Assembly: GCF_024704835.1 (NCBI RefSeq)
Contig: NZ_JAMXBE010000001.1
Location: 248,001 to 312,000 of the forward strand
Direction: 5' to 3'
Length of the DNA: 64,000 bases
DNA from: Parapedobacter tibetensis
Lineage (GTDB): Bacteria > Bacteroidota > Bacteroidia > Sphingobacteriales > Sphingobacteriaceae
The notes beneath the pieces are model-generated. The model saw nothing but the letters and a program-made list of their open reading frames with translations, was not told the DNA's origin and did not search any database. The position numbers and the translations under genes were made by a program. Positions 45,704-54,863 of the stretch are shown here, piece after piece (positions within the stretch are counted from its first letter, which is position 1; each line of letters starts with the position of its first letter).

Positions 45704-46771
45704 CTATTGCGCGGAGCCTCTTGCATCGAGGAAGATACCGAATGGTACGCGATCTTGGAATGTTATCGGCGCATGTTGCGGGGCCACATTCCCATTGTCT
45801 GATAGGTTAAACTTTGAAACCGTACCATTATTGCCATTTTTTCGATCTGCCACATAAATTGTCTTTTTATTCTCCCTTGGGTCTATGGCTACATCGACCG
45901 GTTTGAATATGCCCGTTGCCGATCCGCTAATTGTCCGCGTGGGTACCACCGTGGGCGACGGTTGGGCCAAGTAGCTTTTTATGCCTTCAATAATATACAC
46001 ACGCCCATCATCCGTACCTTCTTGTGTTCCATAATCAGCTGCGACCAAAATATCCAGTGAGTCGATGAACGCAATGCCGCGGATGCTCGTGGCTCCTTCT
46101 ATACGTATCGTAGAAATGGCCGTAAAATTCGTTACTACAGAGTCAGCTTGAGATAAATTTTCATACAAAGACACCCCCCCATTTACCCCTGCATTGGATA
46201 CCAACAAATTATCACCCCACATTACAAGCCCCCATGGACGCATGGAGGTTTCCAGCTGCAAATCCTTGTCGGGAATGGTGAACCCCCTGCGGTTCATGGG
46301 TTGGTAAAAGCCGAAAATCCGATTTGTTGTAGTATTGCTAGCCACATACAGCATCTGGGAAGGCTGATGGAAGACAAGACCACGCATCCTTTCAAGGACG
46401 CTGTTGCCAATGTTGCCTGAAGTGGCTAATACACCCAAATTACTTACTGTCATCAACCGGATGGTCGTATCCAATCGTCCGGCCTGAAACACCCTACCCG
46501 CTAATGGGTTAAAATGGATGCCGCTGCCACCCATTGCGCCAGAATCGAATCTGAGTGAATCGAACACCGTCGAATCAGCCGGATCAATGATGACAACATT
46601 TCTGACAGCACCTGCCAATGGATCGGTCACATCATTATAATTCTCGATAGATACGTATAAGCGGGCTATGGGCCGCGTAGGCAATATAGGTTCGTCGTCA
46701 TTGCGTATGCAACCACCAACGGCCAGTAACATGCCAAGCGCCACCACCAGAAAACTAGGCGATTTCTTCAT
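45704..46771 (-). CDS. Lipoprotein with predicted beta-propeller (YncE-like) fold
   Basis: 355 residues. Signal peptide with lipobox LAVGGC (MKKSPSFLVVALGMLLAVGGC). The mature part has repeated segments such as GIHFNPLAGRVFQAGR, MRGLVFHQPSQMLYVASN, RPWGLVMWGDNLLVSNA and PVDVAIDPRENKKTIYVADR, which recur at 45-60 residue spacing as propeller blades do. No catalytic motif. Probably anchored in the outer membrane. Function unknown. Confidence 0.68.
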   Translation of the reverse strand: MKKSPSFLVVALGMLLAVGGCIRNDDEPILPTRPIARLYVSIENYNDVTDPLAGAVRNVVIIDPADSTVFDSLRFDSGAMGGSGIHFNPLAGRVFQAGRLDTTIRLMTVSNLGVLATSGNIGNSVLERMRGLVFHQPSQMLYVASNTTTNRIFGFYQPMNRRGFTIPDKDLQLETSMRPWGLVMWGDNLLVSNAGVNGGVSLYENLSQADSVVTNFTAISTIRIEGATSIRGIAFIDSLDILVAADYGTQEGTDDGRVYIIEGIKSYLAQPSPTVVPTRTISGSATGIFKPVDVAIDPRENKKTIYVADRKNGNNGTVSKFNLSDNGNVAPQHAPITFQDRVPFGIFLDARGSAQ

Positions 46772-46787
46772 TCAACAGGGTTTTGGA

Positions 46788-46795
46788 CAAAGTTA
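46788..46795 (-). promoter_or_regulatory. -7 box TAACTTTG of the propeller lipoprotein gene
   Basis: TAnnTTTG match on the minus strand 16 bases before the ATG at 46771, in the short gap after the pirin gene. Confidence 0.5.
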
Positions 46796-46815
46796 TGAAT
46801 TTTCAGGGTAGAAAC

Positions 46816-47703
46816 CTATGAGGCTTTAGTCGTTTGCTCCGGCAACGGCACAAAGTCCGTCTCTCCCGGTACGTGGTCAAACCGTTGTTCCAGCCACCGT
46901 TGTTTCGCCGCCTCGATTTTCTCCCGGCTGCTTGACACAAAATTCCAATAGATGAAGCGTTCTTCAGGGAAGGATTCACCTCCAAAAATGTAGACACTGG
47001 TATCTTCATTGATGGTAAACTCGCATAACGTGGAATCTTTGGCCACCAAAACCTGTTTGGGTGTATAGGTATGTCCATCACTTTCGATACTCCCTTTGAG
47101 TATGTACAGGCCCGACTCCCCAAACAGTTCATGGCCAATGCTCAGCCGTTGCTTGGTAGTGCTATGGATTTCCAGAAAAAACTGCTTGCTATATACGGGT
47201 ACGGGCGATCTACGGCCGAACGCCTCCCCAGCAATAAGCCTGAATGCCACATCACCCTCCTCCCAATAGGGAACGTCCTTGGCCTCCACATGGTGGAAGG
47301 AGGGGTCCGTGTCTTCTAGTTCCTTTGGCATGGCCACCCAGATCTGCAAGCCATGCAGGTTTTTATCCGAATGGCGCAGGTATTCGGGGGTTCGCTCGGA
47401 GTGGACGACGCCACGGCCCGCCGTCATCCAGTTGACCGCCCCGGGCTGTATTTCCACTTCCGTGCCTAAGCTATCGCGGTGTAGCATGCTGCCTTCAAAG
47501 AGATAAGTCAACGTGGATAGCCCAATATGTGGGTGCGGGGGCACATCTACATTTTCCCTATCGTTAAGCTTAGCAGGTCCCATGTGGTCAATGAAAATAT
47601 ATGGTCCCACCATCCGTTTACCCCGAAAAGGCAGGAGGCGGCCCACCATGAAATTGCCGATATTAGCCGGCCTTTCTTCGATGATCATTCCAACGTTTGA
47701 CAT
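46816..47703 (-). CDS. Pirin family protein
   Basis: 295 residues, two cupin domains. The N-terminal cupin has the metal ligands in VPPHPHIGLSTLTYLFEG, a later histidine in GRGVVHSER, and a Glu between them in the EIQPGAVNW region. The C-terminal cupin (LSIGHELFGESGLYILKGSIES) lacks a full ligand set, as is normal. Pirins are Fe-binding, and some are quercetinases or redox-sensing regulators; which applies here is not clear. A -7 box TAACTTTG lies at 47743-47750. Divergent from queH. Confidence 0.88.
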   Translation of the reverse strand: MSNVGMIIEERPANIGNFMVGRLLPFRGKRMVGPYIFIDHMGPAKLNDRENVDVPPHPHIGLSTLTYLFEGSMLHRDSLGTEVEIQPGAVNWMTAGRGVVHSERTPEYLRHSDKNLHGLQIWVAMPKELEDTDPSFHHVEAKDVPYWEEGDVAFRLIAGEAFGRRSPVPVYSKQFFLEIHSTTKQRLSIGHELFGESGLYILKGSIESDGHTYTPKQVLVAKDSTLCEFTINEDTSVYIFGGESFPEERFIYWNFVSSSREKIEAAKQRWLEQRFDHVPGETDFVPLPEQTTKAS

Positions 47704-47742
47704 AACGTTTCTATTTTAGCTCCATGAAATGTATTAGTTACG

Positions 47743-47750
47743 CAAAGTTA
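47743..47750 (-). promoter_or_regulatory. -7 box TAACTTTG of the pirin gene
   Basis: TAnnTTTG match on the minus strand 40 bases before the ATG at 47703; -33 element not evident. Confidence 0.5.
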
Positions 47751-47842
47751 AGGATAAACGATGATAATTAGCCATCCTCATGAATTTGCAATAACCCCTC
47801 TTTTTTAGTAATATTGCACCATCAAAACAAGTTGATATCAAG

Positions 47843-48496
47843 ATGGATAACGCGGAATTCAAACGGGAAAAACTGGAATTGCCCAATGGTGAAAACAAAT
47901 TGCTATTGCACTCCTGCTGTGCGCCATGCTCCGGCGAGGTGATGGAGGCAATGATAGCTTCGGACATCAATTTTACCATCTACTTCTACAACCCCAACAT
48001 ACATCCCCGTAAGGAATATGACTTACGTAAAGATGAGAATATCCGCTTTGCCGAAAAATATAATATCCCTTTTGTGGATGCCGACTATGATGTAGACAAC
48101 TGGTTTAGCCGTGCCAAAGGGATGGAACAGGAACCCGAGCGTGGCATCCGCTGTACCATGTGTTTCGACATGCGCTTTGAACGCACGGCCCTCTATGCTT
48201 ACGAAAACGGATTCCCTACAATTACCAGCTCGTTGGGCATCTCCCGTTGGAAAAATTTCGACCAAATTAATGACTGCGGTATCCGGGCGGCGGGGCATTA
48301 TCCCGGTATCACATACTGGACATTCAACTGGCGTAAAAAAGGCGGCTCATCACGTATGCTGGAAATCAGTAAGCGGGAGCAATTCTATATGCAGGAGTAT
48401 TGCGGATGTGCCTATTCCCTGCGCGATACAAACCATTGGCGCTTAGCGAATGGCCGGGAACGCATCGAACTCGGAAAGCAATATTACGGCGATTAA
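47843..48496 (+). CDS. queH: Epoxyqueuosine reductase QueH (DUF208)
   Basis: 217 residues. [16 protein letters not shown] provides the adjacent cysteine pair, and later [11 protein letters not shown] and EYCGCAYS add the further conserved cysteines that bind the 4Fe-4S cluster and a second metal. It performs the last step in making queuosine in tRNAs with GUN anticodons (the tRNA-Tyr GTA in this window would be a substrate). It is the non-orthologous replacement of QueG. Stands alone. Confidence 0.92.
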   Translation: MDNAEFKREKLELPNGENKLLLHSCCAPCSGEVMEAMIASDINFTIYFYNPNIHPRKEYDLRKDENIRFAEKYNIPFVDADYDVDNWFSRAKGMEQEPERGIRCTMCFDMRFERTALYAYENGFPTITSSLGISRWKNFDQINDCGIRAAGHYPGITYWTFNWRKKGGSSRMLEISKREQFYMQEYCGCAYSLRDTNHWRLANGRERIELGKQYYGD

Positions 48497-48568
48497 ACAC
48501 GGATAAGGCTGATGTGCTCCATAATCAAATAAGCTTTACAAAAAATTTCATATCTTACATTTTATAGT

Positions 48569-48576
48569 TACCTTTG
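48569..48576 (+). promoter_or_regulatory. -7 box TACCTTTG of the DUF177-rpmF gene pair
   Basis: TAnnTTTG match 16 bases before the ATG at 48593. Predicted leader about 10 bases. Confidence 0.5.
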
Positions 48577-48592
48577 CAGGCTCAATTGTGGG

Positions 48593-49132
48593 ATGGTGAA
48601 TTATTTGAAGCGATATCGAATCCCTTTTTCGGGGTTGAGTTTGGGCACGCACGACTTTGAGTTTGACATTGACAAGGCGTTCTTTGATTGTTATGAATAC
48701 TCCATTATAAAAAATGGCAATCTTAACGTTCTGGTCAATTTGCACAAGCAGGAAAACATGATGGTGCTGCGGTTCCATATTACGGGTACCACTACACTCA
48801 CATGTGATGTATGCTTGTCAGCTTTCGAGGCTAAGACTGACATTGAGGAAAGACTCATTGTCAAATTTGTGGATGAAGACATGGCTGAAAGTACTGAGGA
48901 AATTATCGTGCTTGCCAAACATGAGCATGAGCTGGACATCGCCGGGTTGCTGTATGAATACATCAACGTACACATACCGCATTACATCAAGTGCAGTGAA
49001 CAAGGCGACAACATCAAATGTGATGAAACGGTATTGGCCAAGTTGAATGGTCTTACATCGAAGCAAGAGGAAACAAAACAAACAGATCCCCGTTGGGAAG
49101 CACTGAAAAATATAAAATATAATCAAAATTAA
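48593..49132 (+). CDS. DUF177 (YceD) family protein
   Basis: 179 residues. Conserved features are LTCDVCLSAFEAKTDIEERL and, 60 residues later, a second Cys pair around HYIKCSEQGDNIKCDE. DUF177 proteins precede rpmF in most bacteria and are implicated in 23S rRNA accumulation. Here rpmF begins 9 bases after this stop, which confirms the assignment. Confidence 0.85.
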   Translation: MVNYLKRYRIPFSGLSLGTHDFEFDIDKAFFDCYEYSIIKNGNLNVLVNLHKQENMMVLRFHITGTTTLTCDVCLSAFEAKTDIEERLIVKFVDEDMAESTEEIIVLAKHEHELDIAGLLYEYINVHIPHYIKCSEQGDNIKCDETVLAKLNGLTSKQEETKQTDPRWEALKNIKYNQN

Positions 49133-49141
49133 CAGTACGAG

Positions 49142-49333
49142 ATGGCACATCCGAAACGTAAAACCTCCAAATCAAGGAGAGACAAAAGAAGGACACATTA
49201 TAAAGCTGAGCGACCTAGCTTGACGACGTGCAAGGAAACCGGTGCGGTACACTTGCCACACCGCGCATATATGGTAGATGGCAACCTCTATTACAATGGC
49301 AAACTGATTATCGAAAACACTGCCTCCGTCTAA
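49142..49333 (+). CDS. rpmF: 50S ribosomal protein L32
   Basis: 63 residues. [20 protein letters not shown] is the conserved bL32 opening. The protein has a single cysteine ([16 protein letters not shown]), where the zinc form has a CxxC...CxxC set, so this is a zinc-independent version. Start of the usual rpmF-plsX-fabH fatty acid cluster. Confidence 0.93.
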   Translation: MAHPKRKTSKSRRDKRRTHYKAERPSLTTCKETGAVHLPHRAYMVDGNLYYNGKLIIENTASV

Positions 49334-49435
49334 TTTGACCTTTCAAAAAATTGAACATCCCATAACGTGTAACTGGTTTTTTATGCGTTACTTTGGGGTG
49401 TTTTTGCGTATTATTGGATTAAAAAACAATAACGG

Positions 49436-50374
49436 ATGAAGATTGGTTTAGACATACTGGGAGGGGATTTTGCGCCTGAAGCCACCATACAAGGGGCCAT
49501 CCTGGCGTCGAAGCAACTTTCGGAAAACCAGAAAATCGTACTCATTGGCGACCAACACATTGCTAAGCAACGCATTGAACAAGCAGGCGAAAATCCTGCT
49601 TTTTTTGAATACGTACATGCGCCGGATAACATTGGCATGGGCGAACATCCCACTAAGGCCATTGCTCAAAAGCCCAATTCGAGCATCAGCAAAGGGTTTC
49701 AATTGCTTAAGGAGGGAATGATCGATTCGTTCGCTTCTGCCGGCAATACAGGAGCAATGCTGGTTGGATCGGTATTCAGCGTGAAAACGATCCCCGGTGT
49801 CATTCGACCGGCCATTGCTACCAATGTACCCAAAATCAAGAGTGGTTTCGGCATCCTCCTTGATGTGGGAGCCAATGCAGACTGTAAACCTGAAATGCTT
49901 CCCCAGTTCGGATTGCTTGGCAGCCTTTTCGCCGAACATGTTTATGGCATCCAAAATCCTTCCGTGGGCCTACTCAATATTGGAGAAGAGGAAGAGAAGG
50001 GCAACATGCTCACATTGGCTGCTTATCCCCTCATGAAGGAAAGCAAACGCATTCGTTTTGTAGGCAATATCGAAGGACGAGAACTGTTTGATGATAAGGC
50101 CGAGGTGATGGTATGCGATGGGTTTGTGGGCAATGTGGTACTCAAGCTTGCCGAATCCTTTTATGTGTTGACACGGAAAAAAGGGTTCAACGACTCGTTT
50201 TTCGACCGATTCAACTATGAACAATATGGAGGAAGCCCCATTTTAGGAGTAAACGCACCCGTCATCATCGGCCACGGTATTTCTAGCCCCGAAGCCATCA
50301 AGAACATGGTTTTGCTTTCCAAAACCATGATTGAATCCAATATCATCGAAAAAATCAAATCCGCTTTCAATTAA
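49436..50374 (+). CDS. plsX: Phosphate acyltransferase PlsX
   Basis: 312 residues. [21 protein letters not shown] opens the family-typical fold; [13 protein letters not shown] and [17 protein letters not shown] are conserved. It makes acyl-phosphate from acyl-ACP for PlsY in phospholipid synthesis. Followed by fabH after 8 bases, an arrangement conserved in many bacteria. A 102-base gap separates it from rpmF. Confidence 0.95.
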   Translation: MKIGLDILGGDFAPEATIQGAILASKQLSENQKIVLIGDQHIAKQRIEQAGENPAFFEYVHAPDNIGMGEHPTKAIAQKPNSSISKGFQLLKEGMIDSFASAGNTGAMLVGSVFSVKTIPGVIRPAIATNVPKIKSGFGILLDVGANADCKPEMLPQFGLLGSLFAEHVYGIQNPSVGLLNIGEEEEKGNMLTLAAYPLMKESKRIRFVGNIEGRELFDDKAEVMVCDGFVGNVVLKLAESFYVLTRKKGFNDSFFDRFNYEQYGGSPILGVNAPVIIGHGISSPEAIKNMVLLSKTMIESNIIEKIKSAFN

Positions 50375-50382
50375 ACGCAATT

Positions 50383-51378
50383 ATGTCAAAAATTCATGCT
50401 GCCATCACGGCTGTAAACGGATACGTACCGGATTATATCCTTACCAACGATGAACTTGCGACCATGGTGGACACCAATGATGAATGGATAACGACACGTA
50501 CAGGCATCAAAGAACGGAGGATACTGAAAGAAGAAGGCAAGGCCACATCCGATATGGCGGTACCCGCTGTGATGGGTTTGCTGGAAAAGCGGGGTATCGG
50601 GGCCGAGGAGATCGACCTGATTATCTTCTGCACCTGCACCCCGGATATGCCCTTCCCAGCCACGGCCAATATCCTAGCCGATAAAATAGGCGCTGTGAAT
50701 GCATGGGGGTATGATTTACAGGCAGCATGCTCGGGTTTTATCTTTGGACTGACTACGGGTGCCCAATTCATCGAATCAGGTAAGCATAAAAAAGTATTGG
50801 TGGTAGGCGGAGACAAGATGTCTTCCATCATCAACTATAAGGATCGCACCACCTGCATCATCTTTGGCGATGGCTGCGGTGCTGTATTACTTGAACCAAA
50901 CGAAGAGGGATTGGGCGTCATCGATTCTATACTCAAGAGTGATGGATCAGGCTGTCCTTACCTCAACATCAAAGCCGGAGGCTCGCTATATCCCGCTTCC
51001 CATCAGACGGTAGACGCAGCTATGCATTTCGCATACCAAGAGGGACGTACAGTTTTTAAATTCGCGGTGACCAACATGGCTGAAGTTGCTGCTGACATCA
51101 TGAAGCGCAACAACCTTACCGCAAACGAGGTCACTTGGCTAGTGCCTCACCAAGCCAACAAACGCATCATCGATGCTACAGCTGAACGCATGGGCATAGG
51201 TGAAGAAAAAGTGATGGTAAACATCCAACGCTATGGCAATACCACCGCCGGCACCATCCCGCTTTGCCTGTGGGAATGGGAAAACCAACTGAAAAAGGGG
51301 GACAACCTAGTGTTGGCAGCATTCGGTGGAGGATTCACTTGGGGTTCCGTATATCTCAAATGGGCATACGGAACCTGA
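50383..51378 (+). CDS. fabH: 3-oxoacyl-ACP synthase III
   Basis: 331 residues. The catalytic triad is complete: Cys in [12 protein letters not shown], His in [14 protein letters not shown] and Asn in [12 protein letters not shown]. It condenses acetyl-CoA (or branched acyl-CoA) with malonyl-ACP to begin fatty acid elongation. Normal length. Co-transcribed with plsX. Confidence 0.96.
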   Translation: MSKIHAAITAVNGYVPDYILTNDELATMVDTNDEWITTRTGIKERRILKEEGKATSDMAVPAVMGLLEKRGIGAEEIDLIIFCTCTPDMPFPATANILADKIGAVNAWGYDLQAACSGFIFGLTTGAQFIESGKHKKVLVVGGDKMSSIINYKDRTTCIIFGDGCGAVLLEPNEEGLGVIDSILKSDGSGCPYLNIKAGGSLYPASHQTVDAAMHFAYQEGRTVFKFAVTNMAEVAADIMKRNNLTANEVTWLVPHQANKRIIDATAERMGIGEEKVMVNIQRYGNTTAGTIPLCLWEWENQLKKGDNLVLAAFGGGFTWGSVYLKWAYGT

Positions 51379-51403
51379 CTGCGGTAAGCAGGCAAGCTTC
51401 ATC

Positions 51404-51422
51404 GCCTTAAAAAGGCAATTTT
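51404..51422 (+). terminator. Weak terminator-like hairpin after fabH
   Basis: GCCTT-AAA-AAGGC is followed by a short T-run (AATTTTG). The stem is only 5 bp. A new promoter follows at 51450. Confidence 0.4.
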
Positions 51423-51449
51423 GTGGATGAAAAATAAATCCCAATTTAA

Positions 51450-51480
51450 TTGTTAAATAATAGATTAGATTATATTTTTG
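51450..51480 (+). promoter_or_regulatory. Promoter of accB-accC (TTG-N20-TATTTTTG)
   Basis: TTG at 51450-51452, exactly 20 bases, TATTTTTG at 51473-51480 in a strongly AT-rich stretch, 31 bases before accB. Complete consensus match. Confidence 0.7.
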
Positions 51481-51510
51481 ATTATTATTACTATTATAAC
51501 CTACTAGACA

Positions 51511-51984
51511 ATGAGCATGGATATCAAACAAGTTCAAGACCTGATTAAGTTTGTGGCTAAATCAGGAGTGAATGAAGTATCTATCGAAGAGAAAGATTTC
51601 AAAATCACGATAAAAACAACCCATGAGCCAACCTATGTAACCGCGACGATTCCCGCACCGACAGCGCCTCCCGCACCACAAACCGTGTCTACCGCGGTGG
51701 AAGTACCTCCACCCGCGACCACCAAGGCAGAAGATACCTCACATTACGTGACGATAAAATCGCCCATGATCGGCACCTTCTATCGCTCGTCAAGTCCGGA
51801 TAAACCCGTATTTGTCAATATCGGGGACGAAATCACCGCCGGTAAAGTGGTATGCATCGTGGAAGCGATGAAGCTTTTCAATGAAATCGAGTCGGAAGTA
51901 TCCGGAAAAATAGTAAAGGTATTGGTAGATGATGCCCAGCCAGTAGAGTATGACCAACCCTTATTCTTGGTCGAACCGAAATAA
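51511..51984 (+). CDS. accB: Biotin carboxyl carrier protein of acetyl-CoA carboxylase
   Basis: 157 residues. An N-terminal helix (MDIKQVQDLIKFVAKSGVNEV), a Pro/Ala/Thr-rich linker at about 55-75, and the biotinyl domain with the lysine in VEAMKLFNE. It carries CO2 from AccC to AccAD. It is followed by accC after an 81-base gap, and the two are likely co-transcribed. Confidence 0.96.
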   Translation: MSMDIKQVQDLIKFVAKSGVNEVSIEEKDFKITIKTTHEPTYVTATIPAPTAPPAPQTVSTAVEVPPPATTKAEDTSHYVTIKSPMIGTFYRSSSPDKPVFVNIGDEITAGKVVCIVEAMKLFNEIESEVSGKIVKVLVDDAQPVEYDQPLFLVEPK

Positions 51985-52065
51985 CCCTACTTCGCTAAAT
52001 CCATTTTATTATTATACAAACGTTGTACGGCAATCATCCACTACCCATAGATTTATAGCTAATTC

Positions 52066-53406
52066 ATGTTCAAAAAGATACTAATAGCCAACCGAGGGGA
52101 AATCGCATTGCGTATCATCCGTACTTGCCGTGAGATGGGCATCAAAAGCGTAGCGGTGTATTCTACGGCCGATCGCGACAGCCTGCATGTACGCTTTGCG
52201 GATGAAGCCGTTTGCATAGGCCCCCCAGCCAGTAAAGAATCATACCTCAATATACCCAACATCATATCCGCCGCCGAATTGACTAATGCAGATGCCATAC
52301 ACCCCGGATACGGCTTTCTTTCTGAAAACGCCCGGTTTTCATCCATCTGTAGGCAATACGGCATCAAGTTCATTGGAGCCACAGCCGAACAAATCGAGCA
52401 AATGGGCGACAAGTCCTCGGCCAAGGATACCATGAAAACTGCTGGTGTTCCCACCATTCCCGGTTCGGATGGGTTGGTCAAAGATATAAAGGAAGGCATA
52501 AAAATAGCCAATGAGATTGGGTATCCAGTTATCCTTAAGGCAACGGCCGGTGGTGGCGGACGAGGTATGCGCATTGTATGGAAAGACGAGGAATTTGAGC
52601 CTGCTTGGGATTCCGCGCGACAGGAAGCCGGTGCCGCTTTCGGAAACGACGGCATCTATCTGGAGAAATTCGTTGAAGACCCACGGCATATCGAAATTCA
52701 AGTGGTGGGCGACCAATATGGGACGGTGTGCCACCTTTCCGAACGTGATTGCTCCATTCAACGGCGCCACCAAAAGCTGATTGAAGAGGCTCCCTCCCCT
52801 TTCATCACCCCCGAATTGCGCAGGGCAATGGGTGAAGCCGCCATCAAGGGAGCCAAGGCGGTCAGCTATGAAGGAGCTGGTACCATTGAATTTTTGGTCG
52901 ACAAGCATCGCAACTTTTACTTCATGGAGATGAATACCCGCATCCAAGTGGAACATCCCGTTACCGAAGAAGTCATCAACTTCGATCTGATCAAGGAACA
53001 AATTAAGGTAGCGGCGGGCATCCCCATTTCGGGCAATAACTACGAGCCCACGATGCATGCTATTGAATGTCGTATCAATGCCGAAGACCCGTTCAACAAT
53101 TTCAGGCCATCCCCCGGCAGAATCACTAATTTCCACTCACCGGGCGGACATGGTGTACGGGTGGATACCCATGCTTATTCTGGATATATGATCCCGTCCA
53201 ACTATGATTCCATGATCGCCAAACTGATTTGTACAGCCCAAACCCGGGAAGAAGCCATATCGACCATGGAGCGTGCCTTAAGCGAATTTATCATTGAAGG
53301 AGTCAAAACGACCATCCCTCTGCATATCCGTTTGATGCGCGATCCCAATTTTAGGGCTGGCAATTTCACGACCAAATTTATGGAAACATTTGATTTAAGC
53401 GAATAA
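52066..53406 (+). CDS. accC: Acetyl-CoA carboxylase biotin carboxylase subunit
   Basis: 446 residues. ATP-grasp enzyme: [18 protein letters not shown] at the N-terminus, the glycine loop [14 protein letters not shown], and the catalytic [17 protein letters not shown]. It carboxylates biotin on AccB. Normal length. Followed within 17 bases by a strong hairpin with a T-tract that ends the accBC transcript. Confidence 0.97.
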   Translation: MFKKILIANRGEIALRIIRTCREMGIKSVAVYSTADRDSLHVRFADEAVCIGPPASKESYLNIPNIISAAELTNADAIHPGYGFLSENARFSSICRQYGIKFIGATAEQIEQMGDKSSAKDTMKTAGVPTIPGSDGLVKDIKEGIKIANEIGYPVILKATAGGGGRGMRIVWKDEEFEPAWDSARQEAGAAFGNDGIYLEKFVEDPRHIEIQVVGDQYGTVCHLSERDCSIQRRHQKLIEEAPSPFITPELRRAMGEAAIKGAKAVSYEGAGTIEFLVDKHRNFYFMEMNTRIQVEHPVTEEVINFDLIKEQIKVAAGIPISGNNYEPTMHAIECRINAEDPFNNFRPSPGRITNFHSPGGHGVRVDTHAYSGYMIPSNYDSMIAKLICTAQTREEAISTMERALSEFIIEGVKTTIPLHIRLMRDPNFRAGNFTTKFMETFDLSE

Positions 53407-53422
53407 ATGTAATATACATGGT

Positions 53423-53458
53423 AAAAATACCATTCTTATCAATTGGAATGGTATTTTT
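53423..53458 (+). terminator. Intrinsic terminator of accBC
   Basis: AAAAATACCATTC and GAATGGTATTTTT form a perfect 13-bp stem with a 10-base loop, ending in the T-tract. The tract overlaps TATTTTTG (53452-53459), a possible -7 box for tatC. Confidence 0.85.
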
Positions 53459-53459
53459 G
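53452..53459 (+). promoter_or_regulatory. -7 box TATTTTTG for tatC inside the accBC terminator
   Basis: TAnnTTTG match formed by the 3' arm of the accBC terminator, 16 bases before the tatC ATG at 53475. No -33 box is clear. Confidence 0.4.
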
Positions 53460-53474
53460 CTTTTTATCGTCATC

Positions 53475-54359
53475 ATGAGCAAATTATCCGGAAAAAAACT
53501 AATCGATACCATCAAGAATAAAGGCAAGGGTCTCGAGGCCGAAATGTCATTTTTCGACCACCTTGAAGTACTACGATGGCACCTTATTCGGTCGGCTATT
53601 GCGGTGGTGATCTTTATGGTACTGGCTTTTGCCTTCTATGATTTTATCTTTGACGATATCATCATGGGGCCGAAAAGTCCGGATTTTTGGACTTATCGCA
53701 TGATGTGCAAGATTGGCGCTTTGTTAAATATCGAAGGGTTTTGCGTCACTGAAGTCCCCGGTACCATTATCAATACCCAAATGGCGGGGCAATTTATTAT
53801 GCAGATCAATTCTTCCCTATTAATCGCCGTAATGCTAGGTTTTCCTTACCTCCTGTATGAAGTATGGCTATTCGTGAAACCCGCGCTTAACGAGATCGAA
53901 CGTAAATCTGCAAGTGGCTTTGTCTTCTATGCCACTATATTATTTATGTTGGGGGTATTGTTTGGATATTATATTGTTGTGCCGTTGGCAATCAACTTCT
54001 TGGCTAATTATTCCATAAGTGATGATATCTCCAATACCATTACGATCAGCAACTATTTATCTTTTGTTGCCACACTATCGTTGGGTTGTGGCATCATATT
54101 CGAGTTGCCAATTATAATTTATATCCTATCGAAAATGGGCATCATGACGCCACAGTTCATGCGGGCATCCCGTCGTTATGCCGTGGTTATCATTTTGCTC
54201 GTCGCTGCGATCATCACGCCAACACCAGATATCATTACCATGATTACGGTGAGCTTACCCATGTTCTTGCTGTATGAACTAAGCATTATCGTGGCAGCCC
54301 GTGTATACAAGAAGCGGATGAAAACAGATGTGGATTTCTATAAAGGAGAAAATAAGTAA
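53475..54359 (+). CDS. tatC: Twin-arginine translocase subunit TatC
   Basis: 294 residues. EMSFFDHLEVLRWHLIRSAIAVV is the conserved N-terminus, six membrane helices follow, and the FYATILFMLGVLFGYYIVVPLAINFL and ITPTPDIITMI segments are typical. It receives folded Tat substrates. The frame is open upstream to 53418, but that stretch is the accBC terminator hairpin and the RNA would not be translated as a protein N-terminus, so the ATG at 53475 is chosen. No tatA gene lies in the window. Confidence 0.93.
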   Translation: MSKLSGKKLIDTIKNKGKGLEAEMSFFDHLEVLRWHLIRSAIAVVIFMVLAFAFYDFIFDDIIMGPKSPDFWTYRMMCKIGALLNIEGFCVTEVPGTIINTQMAGQFIMQINSSLLIAVMLGFPYLLYEVWLFVKPALNEIERKSASGFVFYATILFMLGVLFGYYIVVPLAINFLANYSISDDISNTITISNYLSFVATLSLGCGIIFELPIIIYILSKMGIMTPQFMRASRRYAVVIILLVAAIITPTPDIITMITVSLPMFLLYELSIIVAARVYKKRMKTDVDFYKGENK

Positions 54360-54370
54360 CAAACAAGACC

Positions 54371-54811
54371 ATGACAGCACGAAAAACGATTGCTATCGGT
54401 GGCGACCATGCTGGATTTGAGTACAAGTCGACGCTGGTGCAATTCCTCGAAGATGCAGGGTATGCCATCAAGGATTTCGGCACATACGCAGCCGATTCGG
54501 TCGATTATCCCGACTTTGCCCATCCGGTAGCCATATCGGTGGAGCAAGGTGAATTTGACCGAGGGATACTGGTTTGCGGTAGCGCCAATGGGGTAGCCAT
54601 CACGGCAAACAAACACCAGGGTATCCGCGCGGCCATCTGCTGGCGGGAGGAACTGGCTACTTTGGCCCGGCAGCACAACGATGCTAACATCGTATGTATC
54701 CCTGCCCGATTTATTGATATCGAACAGGCTAAGGCTATCATTGACAAATTTCTGACCACCGATTTTGAGGGTGGCCGCCATGCCAATAGGGTTGATAAGA
54801 TTTCCTGTTAA
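54371..54811 (+). CDS. rpiB: Ribose-5-phosphate isomerase B
   Basis: 146 residues. IAIGGDHAGFEYKSTL and the active-site cysteine in LVCGSANGVAITANKHQGIRAA are conserved; the histidine in RQHNDANIVCIPAR is the partner base. It interconverts ribose-5-phosphate and ribulose-5-phosphate. Begins 11 bases after tatC. Confidence 0.95.
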   Translation: MTARKTIAIGGDHAGFEYKSTLVQFLEDAGYAIKDFGTYAADSVDYPDFAHPVAISVEQGEFDRGILVCGSANGVAITANKHQGIRAAICWREELATLARQHNDANIVCIPARFIDIEQAKAIIDKFLTTDFEGGRHANRVDKISC

Positions 54812-54821
54812 GTCATAAGTC

Positions 54822-54851
54822 TCTAACCTCACGTCTCATATCTCACACCTA
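54822..54851 (+). repeat. Short CTCAyry heptamer repeat between rpiB and the M28 peptidase
   Basis: The gap holds three consecutive heptamer units, CTCACGT, CTCATAT and CTCACAC, after a related CTCTAAC. No open frame and no hairpin. Low-complexity dispersed repeat. Confidence 0.45.
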
Positions 54852-54863
54852 AAAACAAGCACT

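Noticed and set aside
52339-53136. 265-residue and 198-residue open frames opposite accC
   Set aside because: Shadows of accC; no family resemblance, no start signals, and accC is intact.
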